Shown piece by piece: positions 43,908-52,164 of a stretch of 64,000 nt of DNA. The notes beneath the pieces are model-generated. The model was not told the DNA's origin. It did not search any database and saw only the letters and a program-made list of their open reading frames with translations. This stretch comes from Aeromonas rivuli. GTDB taxonomy: Bacteria; Pseudomonadota; Gammaproteobacteria; Enterobacterales; Aeromonadaceae. Position 1 is the first letter of the stretch. Every line of letters starts with the position of its first letter. The stretch covers positions 1 to 64,000 of the forward strand of contig NZ_CDBJ01000007.1 of NCBI RefSeq assembly GCF_000820045.1, written 5' to 3'. The position numbers were made by a program, and so were the translations under genes.

Positions 43908-46900
43908 TCAGAGGGTAAAGCGGTAGAAGATATCCACCGCCTGGGCCACCCCGCTCATGGCCTGCAGATAGAGTCGCGGCAGCACTTCGTAGCGCAGCTT
44001 GAACTCGGCGATGGGGCTAAATACCCCTACCCCGTACTGGAACTGCAGACCGGGCAACAGATAGGCAGAGAGCGTGACCTGGGTATCATCCCCGCTACCC
44101 TCGGTATCCAGGGAGACATCGCTCATGCCAAGGGACTCGCCAATATCGGACACCACGCCGCCGACCTGGCCGACCGCCCCCGCCACCAAGAGGCCATTGA
44201 AGCCGCCATCCTCACCCCCTGTCTGCAGGCCCTTGCCGCGCAACAGGTAGGAGAGCTGTTCGGACTGCGCCATCTGCGGTTCCGAATAGACGGCTATCTT
44301 CGGCTTGGCCGCCGGCCCCGTCACCCTGACCCCGACCGTCACGTTGTCCTCTATGGTATCTGGATCCCGATAGGTCTCGATGTTGAGATAGGGTTTGTCC
44401 AGGGGACCGGAGAAGATGATGCGTCCCTCCTTGATGATCAGGTTCTGGCCATAGGCCTTGAAGCGACCATCTTTCAGCTCAAGCTGACCGGTGCCGGACA
44501 GGGGCTTCTCCGGCTCCTGATTGAGGTTGATCCCGCCGCTTACCTTGGTCTTGAGCCCCATGGCCTCGAGGCGAATGTCATCCCCCAGTACCACGGCCAC
44601 CTTCATCTCCAGGGGCAGTGCGGTCTGCTCCACCGGCGGTGCCAGCTCGTCATAGATAATGGTGACATCGTCGGAGCGCGCCACCGCACTCTCCGGCAAG
44701 TTCTTGACCAGGATCCGCGCCCAGGGGATCACTATCTTGCCGGTTATTTCGGTCTTGCCCCCAAGGGAAATAGCGAGATCCGGCGAGACCCGCACCCGGC
44801 CCATGCCCGGATATTGCGCCTCCAGATCCTTGCCCTGTATGGTCAGGCTGCCTTCGATGGGCGTCTTGGCCCAGCTCAGCCAGCCCCCCAGAGCGAGGGG
44901 GCCCTTGCCGACCAGCATGCTGCCATCAAGCTCGGCCCGGTTGCCCTCAATCTTGAGGCGGGTCTTGAGCTGCTTGAGGGTCACCATGTCGGTGTGGGTC
45001 TGCACCTCGCCCTCGACCAGATTGAGCTGGCCAAACAGCAGCGGTGCCTTCAGGGTGCCATCGAAGCGAGTGTCGGCACTGATCACCCCTTGCAGGGAGC
45101 GCACCTCTGGGAGCAGAGGGGCAAACGGACTGAGTTTCAGGCCGGTGAACTTGAGCTGACCGGACAGAAGACCACGTCCGCTCGGATCCTTGATGATGAG
45201 GTCTGTGTCTATGCTGCCAATGTCACCCGAGACGAAATCGAGGCGCAAATTCGCCTGTTGAGGTTCGAGATCGAAACCGATGGCGAGTTGCTGGTAGCTG
45301 GTCTTGAGCTCATCGGCGATGAAGGTGCCCGGGGTGGTGCGCAAGGTGGCATGCACCCTGGGCTGCCCCCCCTTCCAGCTGGCGCGACCATCGGCCGACA
45401 ACACCGCCTGCCACTGGAAGTTATCCGGCAGCCAGGGGCGCAACCGTTTCAGGTCGAACTCGTTCAGGGCAAAGGCCAGCTCCCCCTGAGCCGCCGAGAT
45501 CTGGCTTCCTTTGACACACAGGCTCGACTGCTGGGAGCCGAGGCAGAGATCGCTCATCGCCAACCGCTGCTTGTCGAGATCGACGTCCAGATTCCAGGGC
45601 GCCTTGAGTTTCCAGCGCTTCATCGGGGTCTTGATGCTGAGCTCCGTCAACGCCCCGCGCCAATGACTCTGCTGCACGCCGCCATTGAGACGCAGATTGG
45701 CGGCCAGGGGATCTCCTTTCATGTCCAGAGACAACTGGTGACGGCCAAGATCGCCATCGGCATCCAACTTGATCTGTTTGAGGACTGTGCTGCCCTGGGT
45801 CAGATTGGCCACCGTCAAGGCCAGCTTGCCGGCGGGCACCTCCCCGATCACACCATTGCCCTTGAGCACTATGCCCTTGAGGTCAGTACCGGCGTAGAAG
45901 AGACGGGTCGAGCTCAGGGCCGCATTGACCCGCGGCGCCTGCTGATTACCGCCCAGCGCCAGGGTACCGCTCAAGTCGCCACGCAAACCGGGATAGAGCC
46001 CGGAGAGATCCGGGGCGGCCAACTGGGCATCGAGCTGCCACAGCTTTTCGGTGAGCTTGCCCTTGGCCTGCAGCTTGTTGGGGCCAGTTTGCAGCGCGAA
46101 GGCGGGGATCTGCCAATTCATGGCATCATCACCGCTGAGCTGGCCGGTGATGGCGAGGGGATATTTGTTGAGCTTGCCGTCGACCTTGAGGGCCGGCACC
46201 TTGAGCTGCCAATGACCGGCGTCGCTTAGCTGAAACTCACTCTCGACCCGGCCAGCCAGGGTGCCCTTGATCTCGGGCACCAGCTCGGCGGGATCTATCC
46301 CCTTGAAGCTGGTGACCCCCTGCCACTGCACGCCCTTTTGCCAGGCCAGCTTGCCATCGAGCTTCAGCTCTCCTTGCAGGGCATTGAGCAGCAGGTCGAT
46401 GTTGCTGAGCTGACCCAGATCGCCCTTGCCCTTGAGGGCCAGCTTGAAGGGGGGCACATCCGTGCCCTGCCCCGAGGTATTCAAGGCGAACTGGTAGCCC
46501 GACAGTGCCCCCTTGGCGGTCAGGCTCCCTTTCTTCAACTGATAACTGGGCTCATCTTCTGCCGGCTTGTGCAGCGGCCAGTTGAGACCGGGCCAGCTCA
46601 GTTTCAGATCGAAGGGCAGATCGGGATCCAGGGCTGCCAGTGACCCCTTGAGGTTGGCCGCCACCGGTCCCTTGGCATCCAGGGCCAGGGCCAGCTTGCC
46701 GACCGAGCCCCCCAGGGTCAGGGTCGCCTGTTCGCCCTTGAGCTGATTATCGAGCAGGGCCTTGCGCGCCTTGGCGGTCAGGGTCAGGTCGAGGGGATAA
46801 TCATCCAGCAGACTGATGTGACCCTTGAGATCCAGGTCGGCCATGGCGTGGCGCAGGAACAGCTGATCGATATCGATGCGATCCCCCTCCCCCCGGACCG

Positions 46901-47672
46901 AGAGCAGCAGCTTGTCGATGCCCTCCTTGAGATCCCCTTGCTGGTAGCTGAGTCGGGTCAGCATGACCCCCTCGAGGCGCAGCGGGAAAGGCAGGTCGAT
47001 CTTGGGCAGTTCGATGGCGATGGCGCCCTGCTCAGAACTCGCCACCAGGGTCGTCGATTTCGCAGCCTTGGCGACGGGCTCATGTTTGGACCCTTTGCTC
47101 TCTTTGGGCTCAGCCGCCGCAGCGGGCGCGGCCTCCGCCAGCTTGACCGTCAATCCATCGAGCACGGGGCCACGGACCGTCAGGCCATGCCTGTCCAGCT
47201 TGGCGCCGATGTCGAGAGACTTGAGCACCAGCGCCAGACCGGGAACATCGACATCCAGATCGCTGAGCTTGAGGGCATCAATCTGGATGCGGATCGGCAG
47301 AGGGCGCCAGACGAAGGGTTCGCTGGGGGTCGCTTCGCTCGGCGCCGACTCGGCCACCTTGACCACCGGATGGGTCAGGCTCAGGGATCGGATCCAGAGC
47401 TGGCCTTGCAGCAACTTGCCCAGATCCCAGTCGAGCACGGCGCGCTCGACCCTGGCATCCACCAGCTCATCCTGCCAGCCGACCCCTTCCAGGGTCCAGC
47501 CATAGCCAAGCTGACCGGCCACCAGCTCCCCCTTGAGGGCGGGCAGGGCCGACTTGGCCTGCTCCCAGAGCCATTTATTACCCTGGTGAGTAAAACAGAG
47601 CAGGCTGATGCCAATCAGCAGCAGGAAGACAAGGCCCATCAGCCAGAGGAAAATGCGTTTTAGCCAGATCAT
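43908..47672 (-). CDS. tamB: Translocation and assembly module subunit TamB
   Basis: 1254 residues (E. coli 1259). An N-terminal signal anchor (IFLWLMGLVFLLLIGISLLC) is followed by a very long repeated beta structure, an AsmA-like beta-taco that spans the periplasm, and the C-terminal DUF490 domain (EQLSYLLRGKGLQTGG and ending LQAMSGVAQAVDIFYRFTL). It works with TamA in outer-membrane assembly and anterograde phospholipid transport. Start overlaps the tamA stop by 4 bp. Long open frames on the opposite strand are composition artefacts. Confidence 0.96.
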   Translation of the reverse strand: MIWLKRIFLWLMGLVFLLLIGISLLCFTHQGNKWLWEQAKSALPALKGELVAGQLGYGWTLEGVGWQDELVDARVERAVLDWDLGKLLQGQLWIRSLSLTHPVVKVAESAPSEATPSEPFVWRPLPIRIQIDALKLSDLDVDVPGLALVLKSLDIGAKLDRHGLTVRGPVLDGLTVKLAEAAPAAAAEPKESKGSKHEPVAKAAKSTTLVASSEQGAIAIELPKIDLPFPLRLEGVMLTRLSYQQGDLKEGIDKLLLSVRGEGDRIDIDQLFLRHAMADLDLKGHISLLDDYPLDLTLTAKARKALLDNQLKGEQATLTLGGSVGKLALALDAKGPVAANLKGSLAALDPDLPFDLKLSWPGLNWPLHKPAEDEPSYQLKKGSLTAKGALSGYQFALNTSGQGTDVPPFKLALKGKGDLGQLSNIDLLLNALQGELKLDGKLAWQKGVQWQGVTSFKGIDPAELVPEIKGTLAGRVESEFQLSDAGHWQLKVPALKVDGKLNKYPLAITGQLSGDDAMNWQIPAFALQTGPNKLQAKGKLTEKLWQLDAQLAAPDLSGLYPGLRGDLSGTLALGGNQQAPRVNAALSSTRLFYAGTDLKGIVLKGNGVIGEVPAGKLALTVANLTQGSTVLKQIKLDADGDLGRHQLSLDMKGDPLAANLRLNGGVQQSHWRGALTELSIKTPMKRWKLKAPWNLDVDLDKQRLAMSDLCLGSQQSSLCVKGSQISAAQGELAFALNEFDLKRLRPWLPDNFQWQAVLSADGRASWKGGQPRVHATLRTTPGTFIADELKTSYQQLAIGFDLEPQQANLRLDFVSGDIGSIDTDLIIKDPSGRGLLSGQLKFTGLKLSPFAPLLPEVRSLQGVISADTRFDGTLKAPLLFGQLNLVEGEVQTHTDMVTLKQLKTRLKIEGNRAELDGSMLVGKGPLALGGWLSWAKTPIEGSLTIQGKDLEAQYPGMGRVRVSPDLAISLGGKTEITGKIVIPWARILVKNLPESAVARSDDVTIIYDELAPPVEQTALPLEMKVAVVLGDDIRLEAMGLKTKVSGGINLNQEPEKPLSGTGQLELKDGRFKAYGQNLIIKEGRIIFSGPLDKPYLNIETYRDPDTIEDNVTVGVRVTGPAAKPKIAVYSEPQMAQSEQLSYLLRGKGLQTGGEDGGFNGLLVAGAVGQVGGVVSDIGESLGMSDVSLDTEGSGDDTQVTLSAYLLPGLQFQYGVGVFSPIAEFKLRYEVLPRLYLQAMSGVAQAVDIFYRFTL

Positions 47673-49441
47673 AATTCAGGCCCCAGGGCGAAGTGCAGGC
47701 GCAGGGGTTTATCCTCCTCCGAGATGCCAACCGCCAGATCCAGCCTGACCTGACCGATTGGCGTGACCCAGCGCACCCCGACTCCGGTGCCTATCTTCCA
47801 GGGCTCCTGATAGTCATCGGTGGCGGTGCCGCCATCCACAAACAGGGCCCCCAGCCACTTCTCGCTGAATCTGTAGTTGTATTCGGCGCTGAGTGCCGTG
47901 GTGTAGCGGCCACCCAGGAGTTGACCATCCGCATCCCTTGGCCCTATGTCCTCATAGCCATAACCCCGTACCGTCTGATCGCCACCGGTAAAGAAGCGCA
48001 GGGAGGGCGGCACCAGAGAGAAGTCATCACCGATGATGGCTCCCTGCTCCGCTCGCAGCAGAAAACGGTTGTTGTCCCCTAAGGTGCGCAGCCATTTGGT
48101 GCGACCCCAGGCGCGCATGAAGCGAATATCCGAGCCCCAGGTAGGGTCGGAAAATTCCAGGGTCAATTGCTGTCTGTCGCCCCAATCCGGCACCAGGCCG
48201 CCACGCAGCCGCAGCCTGGACCAGGCGACGCCGGGGATCAGCAGCAGGCTGTTACCCGCATCCGAGCCCTGCTCATAACGTTCGTTTTCCAGCCGCACGA
48301 AGACGTCCCTGTCCCAGGCATCCGGTCGCCGTTTCCAGCGATGGACACCGACTGTGGTCAAGTCGGAGCGGGTGTCATTGTTGTTGGTGTAGCGATAACC
48401 GGCCTGCAGCGAGTAGTAATCCTGCAGCGGATTCTTGCCAATGATGGGGATCTGGTAGTCGAAACTGAGATCAGCCTGAGGCGCCGACACATTGGCGGTG
48501 GCATTGAGGCGGTGACCATAACGGTTTATCCAGGGTTTCTCCCAGGTGGCACTCACCCGGGGGCCCACGTCGGTCGCATAGCCGATACCCGTTTCTATCT
48601 CGTGCTGGGTGCGCGGTGCCAGGGTGACCTGGATAGGCACCTGATCTCCCTGGGCCTCGCTGATGAGGGGTTTGAGATCGACCTGCTTGAATAGCTTGGT
48701 CGAAGAGATGTCCTGGGAGGTCTCCGCCATCTTGATGGCGAGATAGGGATCGCCGCGTTTGATGCTGACCAGCGGCTTGATGAGGCGCAGCGCCTCCGGG
48801 GTCGCGGTATAGCGCACCTCGCCAAAGTGATAGCGAGTACCTGAACGAAACACTATGTAGATCTCGGCGGTGCCCTTCTCCGGGTATACCTTCACCTGGC
48901 TCTTGCTGATGCGGGCATTGAAGTAACCCCGCGCCAGCCCCAGGCTGCCAAGATCGGCCTTGATGGATTCGTACTTGCCGTGATTGAGCGGTTCCCCCTC
49001 CTTGAGGGGCAGCTTGTCGAGCAGCTCGCTATAGATCTCGTCGCTGCCCGCATCCCCCTCGAGCAGCACATCCAGCCGGGAAATCAGCACCGGATCCCCC
49101 GCCTTGACGTCGACGATCACTCTGGAGGGCTTTTTCTTGTCCCGGCTCAATTTGACCTTGGGCTGGTAATAGCCGAACACCTGCAGGGCCTGCTCGGTGC
49201 CCTCAATGATCTTGGCGCGGGCAGGGCGGTATTGCCGCTCCTGGAAGACGGGCAAGGCATTGAGATAGGCCTCGACGTTCTCTTTGTTGGCGCCCTTGAT
49301 ACCCTTGACCTCATAGGTCAGCTTGGCGGCCATGACGGGAGACGCCAGGCAACTGAGGCAGAACGTCAGCCAGAGCCAGGCACGCACCCGGTGGCGCGGC
49401 TGCGATTTACCCGCAGGTATGGGCAGATAGCATCCTGTCAA
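47669..49441 (-). CDS. tamA: Translocation and assembly module subunit TamA
   Basis: 590 residues (E. coli 577). Signal peptide (LWLTFCLSCLASPVMA), three POTRA domains (about 30-270), then an Omp85 16-strand barrel with the conserved RFFTGGDQTVRGYGYEDIGP and ending LRLHFALGPEL. It is the outer-membrane partner of TamB. The start is a TTG at 49441 with GGAAG 7 nt upstream; I see no in-frame ATG before the signal peptide. Confidence 0.94.
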   Translation of the reverse strand: MTGCYLPIPAGKSQPRHRVRAWLWLTFCLSCLASPVMAAKLTYEVKGIKGANKENVEAYLNALPVFQERQYRPARAKIIEGTEQALQVFGYYQPKVKLSRDKKKPSRVIVDVKAGDPVLISRLDVLLEGDAGSDEIYSELLDKLPLKEGEPLNHGKYESIKADLGSLGLARGYFNARISKSQVKVYPEKGTAEIYIVFRSGTRYHFGEVRYTATPEALRLIKPLVSIKRGDPYLAIKMAETSQDISSTKLFKQVDLKPLISEAQGDQVPIQVTLAPRTQHEIETGIGYATDVGPRVSATWEKPWINRYGHRLNATANVSAPQADLSFDYQIPIIGKNPLQDYYSLQAGYRYTNNNDTRSDLTTVGVHRWKRRPDAWDRDVFVRLENERYEQGSDAGNSLLLIPGVAWSRLRLRGGLVPDWGDRQQLTLEFSDPTWGSDIRFMRAWGRTKWLRTLGDNNRFLLRAEQGAIIGDDFSLVPPSLRFFTGGDQTVRGYGYEDIGPRDADGQLLGGRYTTALSAEYNYRFSEKWLGALFVDGGTATDDYQEPWKIGTGVGVRWVTPIGQVRLDLAVGISEEDKPLRLHFALGPEL

Positions 49442-49968
49442 ACGTCAACTTCCCCAAGTCTCATGCTCAAGCGAACGATGCAGGTCACATCGTGGTAAGG
49501 GTGGCGGCTCCCGCCCAGGGCGAAGCGGCTTGCATTCAATGACTGGCATCCTACCATAGTCCCATGGCGGTTTCAGACCCATCAGCAACCTGGATTTGTC
49601 ATAAAATTTAACCAGTTGGCTATAAGTTAATCCAAGGGGGTGGAATTGGCGCCCCATCAGGCTAAATAGTGGTCAATGCAGCCGCACCCCGAATGGCTCG
49701 CACGGGATGAGCACGGCGGATGGCGCGACAAATATTGTCGGCAGAGAAGTCGGGATCCTCTCCCTCACTCCCGCTGAGCAAGCAAACCCGTGGCCCACCC
49801 CATCAGAACCCGGCCTCGGGAAATGTCACGGACAACGCCACTTATTCATTGAGTATCATGATGTTAAGTACAATACCCTACTCCTTCGCTCACCTTAATC
49901 GATTTATCTCGCTCCCCTGTGCGCCCCCCCTGATCCACACTGGGTTCATCATTCAGAGGAGCACTCCC
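49442..49968. other. Intergenic region between tamA and the small membrane protein gene
   Basis: 527 bp between divergent genes. I see no credible coding region. It contains a perfect short inverted repeat at 49726-49740 and a TACAAT hexamer at 49869-49874 that could be the -10 for the gene at 49969, though no good -35 stands at the proper distance. The tamA promoter is also expected here. Confidence 0.4.
49726..49740. promoter_or_regulatory. Short palindrome, possible operator
   Basis: CGACAA / TTGTCG arms around ATA. It looks like a site for a dimeric regulator, but no regulator gene is adjacent and it is 230 bp from the nearest start codon. Confidence 0.3.
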
Positions 49969-50355
49969 ATGGCAACACGCAGCGAACAACTGGCCGACCA
50001 CATTGCCGAGCGGCTCGAATTCATCACCTTTCTCGCCTGCAGCAGCGCTCTGCTGGCGCTGTTGTGCGGCATAAACGGTCAGCAGGCGCTCGCCTTCACC
50101 GCCTTGAATCTGCCCTTTGGCCTCGCCATCTTGCTCGGCTCGGCCCTGCTGGCCCCCTTGGCCCCTCACTGGCGCCTCCCTCTCATGGCGGCGCTGCTGC
50201 TGGCCTGCGCCCTTGCCAGCCTCAATCTCGGCGGTGAATGGCTGGAGCCCATCGCACTCTGGGGTCTCTATGGCTTGCTCGGTCTGGAGCTGCTCTGGCA
50301 GGCTCGCCACCACAAGCCTGCTATCCGGGCTGACGAGAGGCAACAATTGCGCTAA
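49969..50355 (+). CDS. Small inner-membrane protein of unknown function
   Basis: 128 residues with AGAGGAG 9 nt before the ATG. A charged N-terminus (ATRSEQLADHIAERLEFITF) is followed by about four hydrophobic segments (about 20-110), rich in Leu and Ala, and a basic tail. No family recognised. It is followed after 74 bp by ppiC in the same direction. Confidence 0.75.
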   Translation: MATRSEQLADHIAERLEFITFLACSSALLALLCGINGQQALAFTALNLPFGLAILLGSALLAPLAPHWRLPLMAALLLACALASLNLGGEWLEPIALWGLYGLLGLELLWQARHHKPAIRADERQQLR

Positions 50356-50429
50356 TCTTGCCCCCCGATCCGGCCTGTCTCATGACGAGGGCCGGATCCG
50401 TCAGCCCATGCACGCGAAGAGGAGAACCC

Positions 50430-50708
50430 ATGAACAAGGCCTGCGCCCAACACATCCTGGTCAAGACGGAGAAAGAGTGTCTCGAGATAAAGAGTAAAAT
50501 CGACAAGGGCGCCGATTTTGGCCAGATGGCAAAACGCTTCTCCACCTGCCCCTCCGGCAAACGCAGTGGCGATCTCGGTGAGTTCAGCAAGGGTGACATG
50601 GTCAAGGCCTTCGACGACGCCGTGTTCAAAGGTGAACTGCTCAAGGTACTGGGCCCCATTCGCACCAAGTTCGGCTTTCACCTGATCAAGGTGCTGTATC
50701 GCAACTGA
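50430..50708 (+). CDS. ppiC: Peptidyl-prolyl cis-trans isomerase C (parvulin)
   Basis: 92 residues (E. coli PpiC 93), a single cytoplasmic parvulin domain: ACAQHILVKTEKECLEIKSK, MAKRFSTCPSGKRSGDLGEF and TKFGFHLIKVLYRN. The ATG at 50430 has GGAG at good spacing; an earlier in-frame ATG has no ribosome site. Confidence 0.95.
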   Translation: MNKACAQHILVKTEKECLEIKSKIDKGADFGQMAKRFSTCPSGKRSGDLGEFSKGDMVKAFDDAVFKGELLKVLGPIRTKFGFHLIKVLYRN

Positions 50709-50845
50709 TAGCCCGATGGGCCGCCCATTCAGCGCGGCCCATGCCAAGATCCACAGCCTCGCTCTTTTGAGCCACTCCGCTTAAATAAATTAACCTTATC
50801 AGTCCATTAGGTTTATCCTTTGGCCATTTCCCCAAAGGTGCTGCC

Positions 50846-51520
50846 ATGCTGCCCATGCCTGTTCTGCCTCTGCTCGCCTGGTTGTTGCCCCTGTGCGGCG
50901 CCTTGGGCAGCCGTGTTGCGATCTGGCCCTGGTGGACCGGCTTTGCCATCTGCCTGGTCGGAGCCCTCTGCTCCCTCTGGCTGTTGCTGCGCCTGCCCTG
51001 GCATCCGCGCCGCGCCGTGGCGCTGCTCGGTGCCCTGCCGCTAGTGCTACCGGCCTGGTTTTTGGTCAAGGCGTTGCAAGCCCACCCGATCAATGACGTC
51101 AGCACTGACCCTCTGGATCCCCCAACATTGCGTTGGGCTAGCCAAACCCGTAGCGCGGCAGATTTGCCCATTAATCCCGCTCCGTTGAAATTTTTCCCGG
51201 ATAACCCCGCTCCTCTCTATACCAGGGCCAACCGCCCCCAGGTGCTGGCCGAGGCCCGCGACCTGATGACGGAGCTAGGCTGGCAGCACAGTGTCAGTGG
51301 GCAGGGTCTGGAGGCCGTGGTAGTCAGCCCCTGGTTCGGTTTTCGTGACGATGTGGCCCTGCGTCTGTTCGAGGGGCCCAAGGAGCTGCGCATCGATATG
51401 CGCTCGGCATCCCGCCAGGGGCGCTCCGATCTGGGCGCAAATCGTGCCCGCATCCAGGATTTTCTGACCCGCCTGCACGGACGTCTGGCCAAGGCCCAGG
51501 GCACGACATCTGAGCCCTGA
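50846..51520 (+). CDS. DUF1499 family membrane protein
   Basis: 224 residues. Three N-terminal membrane segments (about 1-80) precede a DUF1499 domain (NRPQVLAEARDLMTELGWQH, VVVSPWFGFRDDVALRLFEG, IDMRSASRQGRSDLGANRAR). Function unknown. It begins a run of seven same-strand genes with small or negative gaps and is 47 bp from ynjA, so it probably leads the ynj operon. Confidence 0.85.
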   Translation: MLPMPVLPLLAWLLPLCGALGSRVAIWPWWTGFAICLVGALCSLWLLLRLPWHPRRAVALLGALPLVLPAWFLVKALQAHPINDVSTDPLDPPTLRWASQTRSAADLPINPAPLKFFPDNPAPLYTRANRPQVLAEARDLMTELGWQHSVSGQGLEAVVVSPWFGFRDDVALRLFEGPKELRIDMRSASRQGRSDLGANRARIQDFLTRLHGRLAKAQGTTSEP

Positions 51521-51567
51521 CCAGCATTCGGCCCCATCGAGCAAGCACAGAGCAGTAGAGGAATCAC

Positions 51568-52164
51568 ATGCGCATCAAGCTAAAAGCGGATCGGGACTAT
51601 GCCTGGTTCATCAAGCCCTTCTTCTGGTTGCAGCAACGCAACTACGGTCAGGTGCTGATCCCGGGCAAGTGCTGGGGGCGCTCGCCGCGCCTGTTTGCCG
51701 CCGTCGCCACCCTGTATGGGGTGATCAACCGCAAGCACTCTCCCATCGATCCCGTATTGCGATCATTGGTGACGGTGCGGGTCTCCCAGCTCAACTGGTG
51801 CCGATTCTGCGTCGATATCAATGCCATGACCCTGGTCAAGCGCGCCGGATCCAGCGCCAAGGTCGAAGCCTTGGCCCAGTGGCGCACCAGTTCCCTGTTT
51901 GATGAACGGGAGCGCGCCGTGCTCGACTATGCCGAGGCCATGACAGGTCTGGACGGGGTGAGCGAGGCCCAGTTTGAGGCACTGCGTCCCTGGTTTGACG
52001 ATGATGCCCTGGTCGAGTTGACCGGCCTGGTCGCCTTTCAGAACATGTCTGCCAAGTTCAATGCCGCCCTGGACATCCCGGCCCAGGGTTTTTGCCAGTT
52101 ACCGGTGCAACCTGATGCCGAGGAGCAGCAGGAGCCCCAGTCTCAAGAGGAGAAACCATCATGA
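51568..52164 (+). CDS. ynjA: YnjA, AhpD/carboxymuconolactone decarboxylase-like protein
   Basis: 198 residues, very similar to E. coli YnjA (182): SPIDPVLRSLVTVRVSQLNW, WCRFCVDINAMTLVKRAGSS and FQNMSAKFNAALDIPAQGFC. The CxxC pair (CRFC) corresponds to the redox cysteines of AhpD-type enzymes. It probably has a thiol-based redox role. The tail is extended and rich in Glu and Gln. Its stop overlaps the next start by 4 bp. Confidence 0.92.
   Translation: MRIKLKADRDYAWFIKPFFWLQQRNYGQVLIPGKCWGRSPRLFAAVATLYGVINRKHSPIDPVLRSLVTVRVSQLNWCRFCVDINAMTLVKRAGSSAKVEALAQWRTSSLFDERERAVLDYAEAMTGLDGVSEAQFEALRPWFDDDALVELTGLVAFQNMSAKFNAALDIPAQGFCQLPVQPDAEEQQEPQSQEEKPS

Noticed and set aside
43890-46229. A 779-codon open frame opposite tamB
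   Set aside because: It is fully antisense to a confident gene, rich in His, Gln, Gly and Leu as expected from the complement of a GC-rich gene, and has no ribosome site or known domain.
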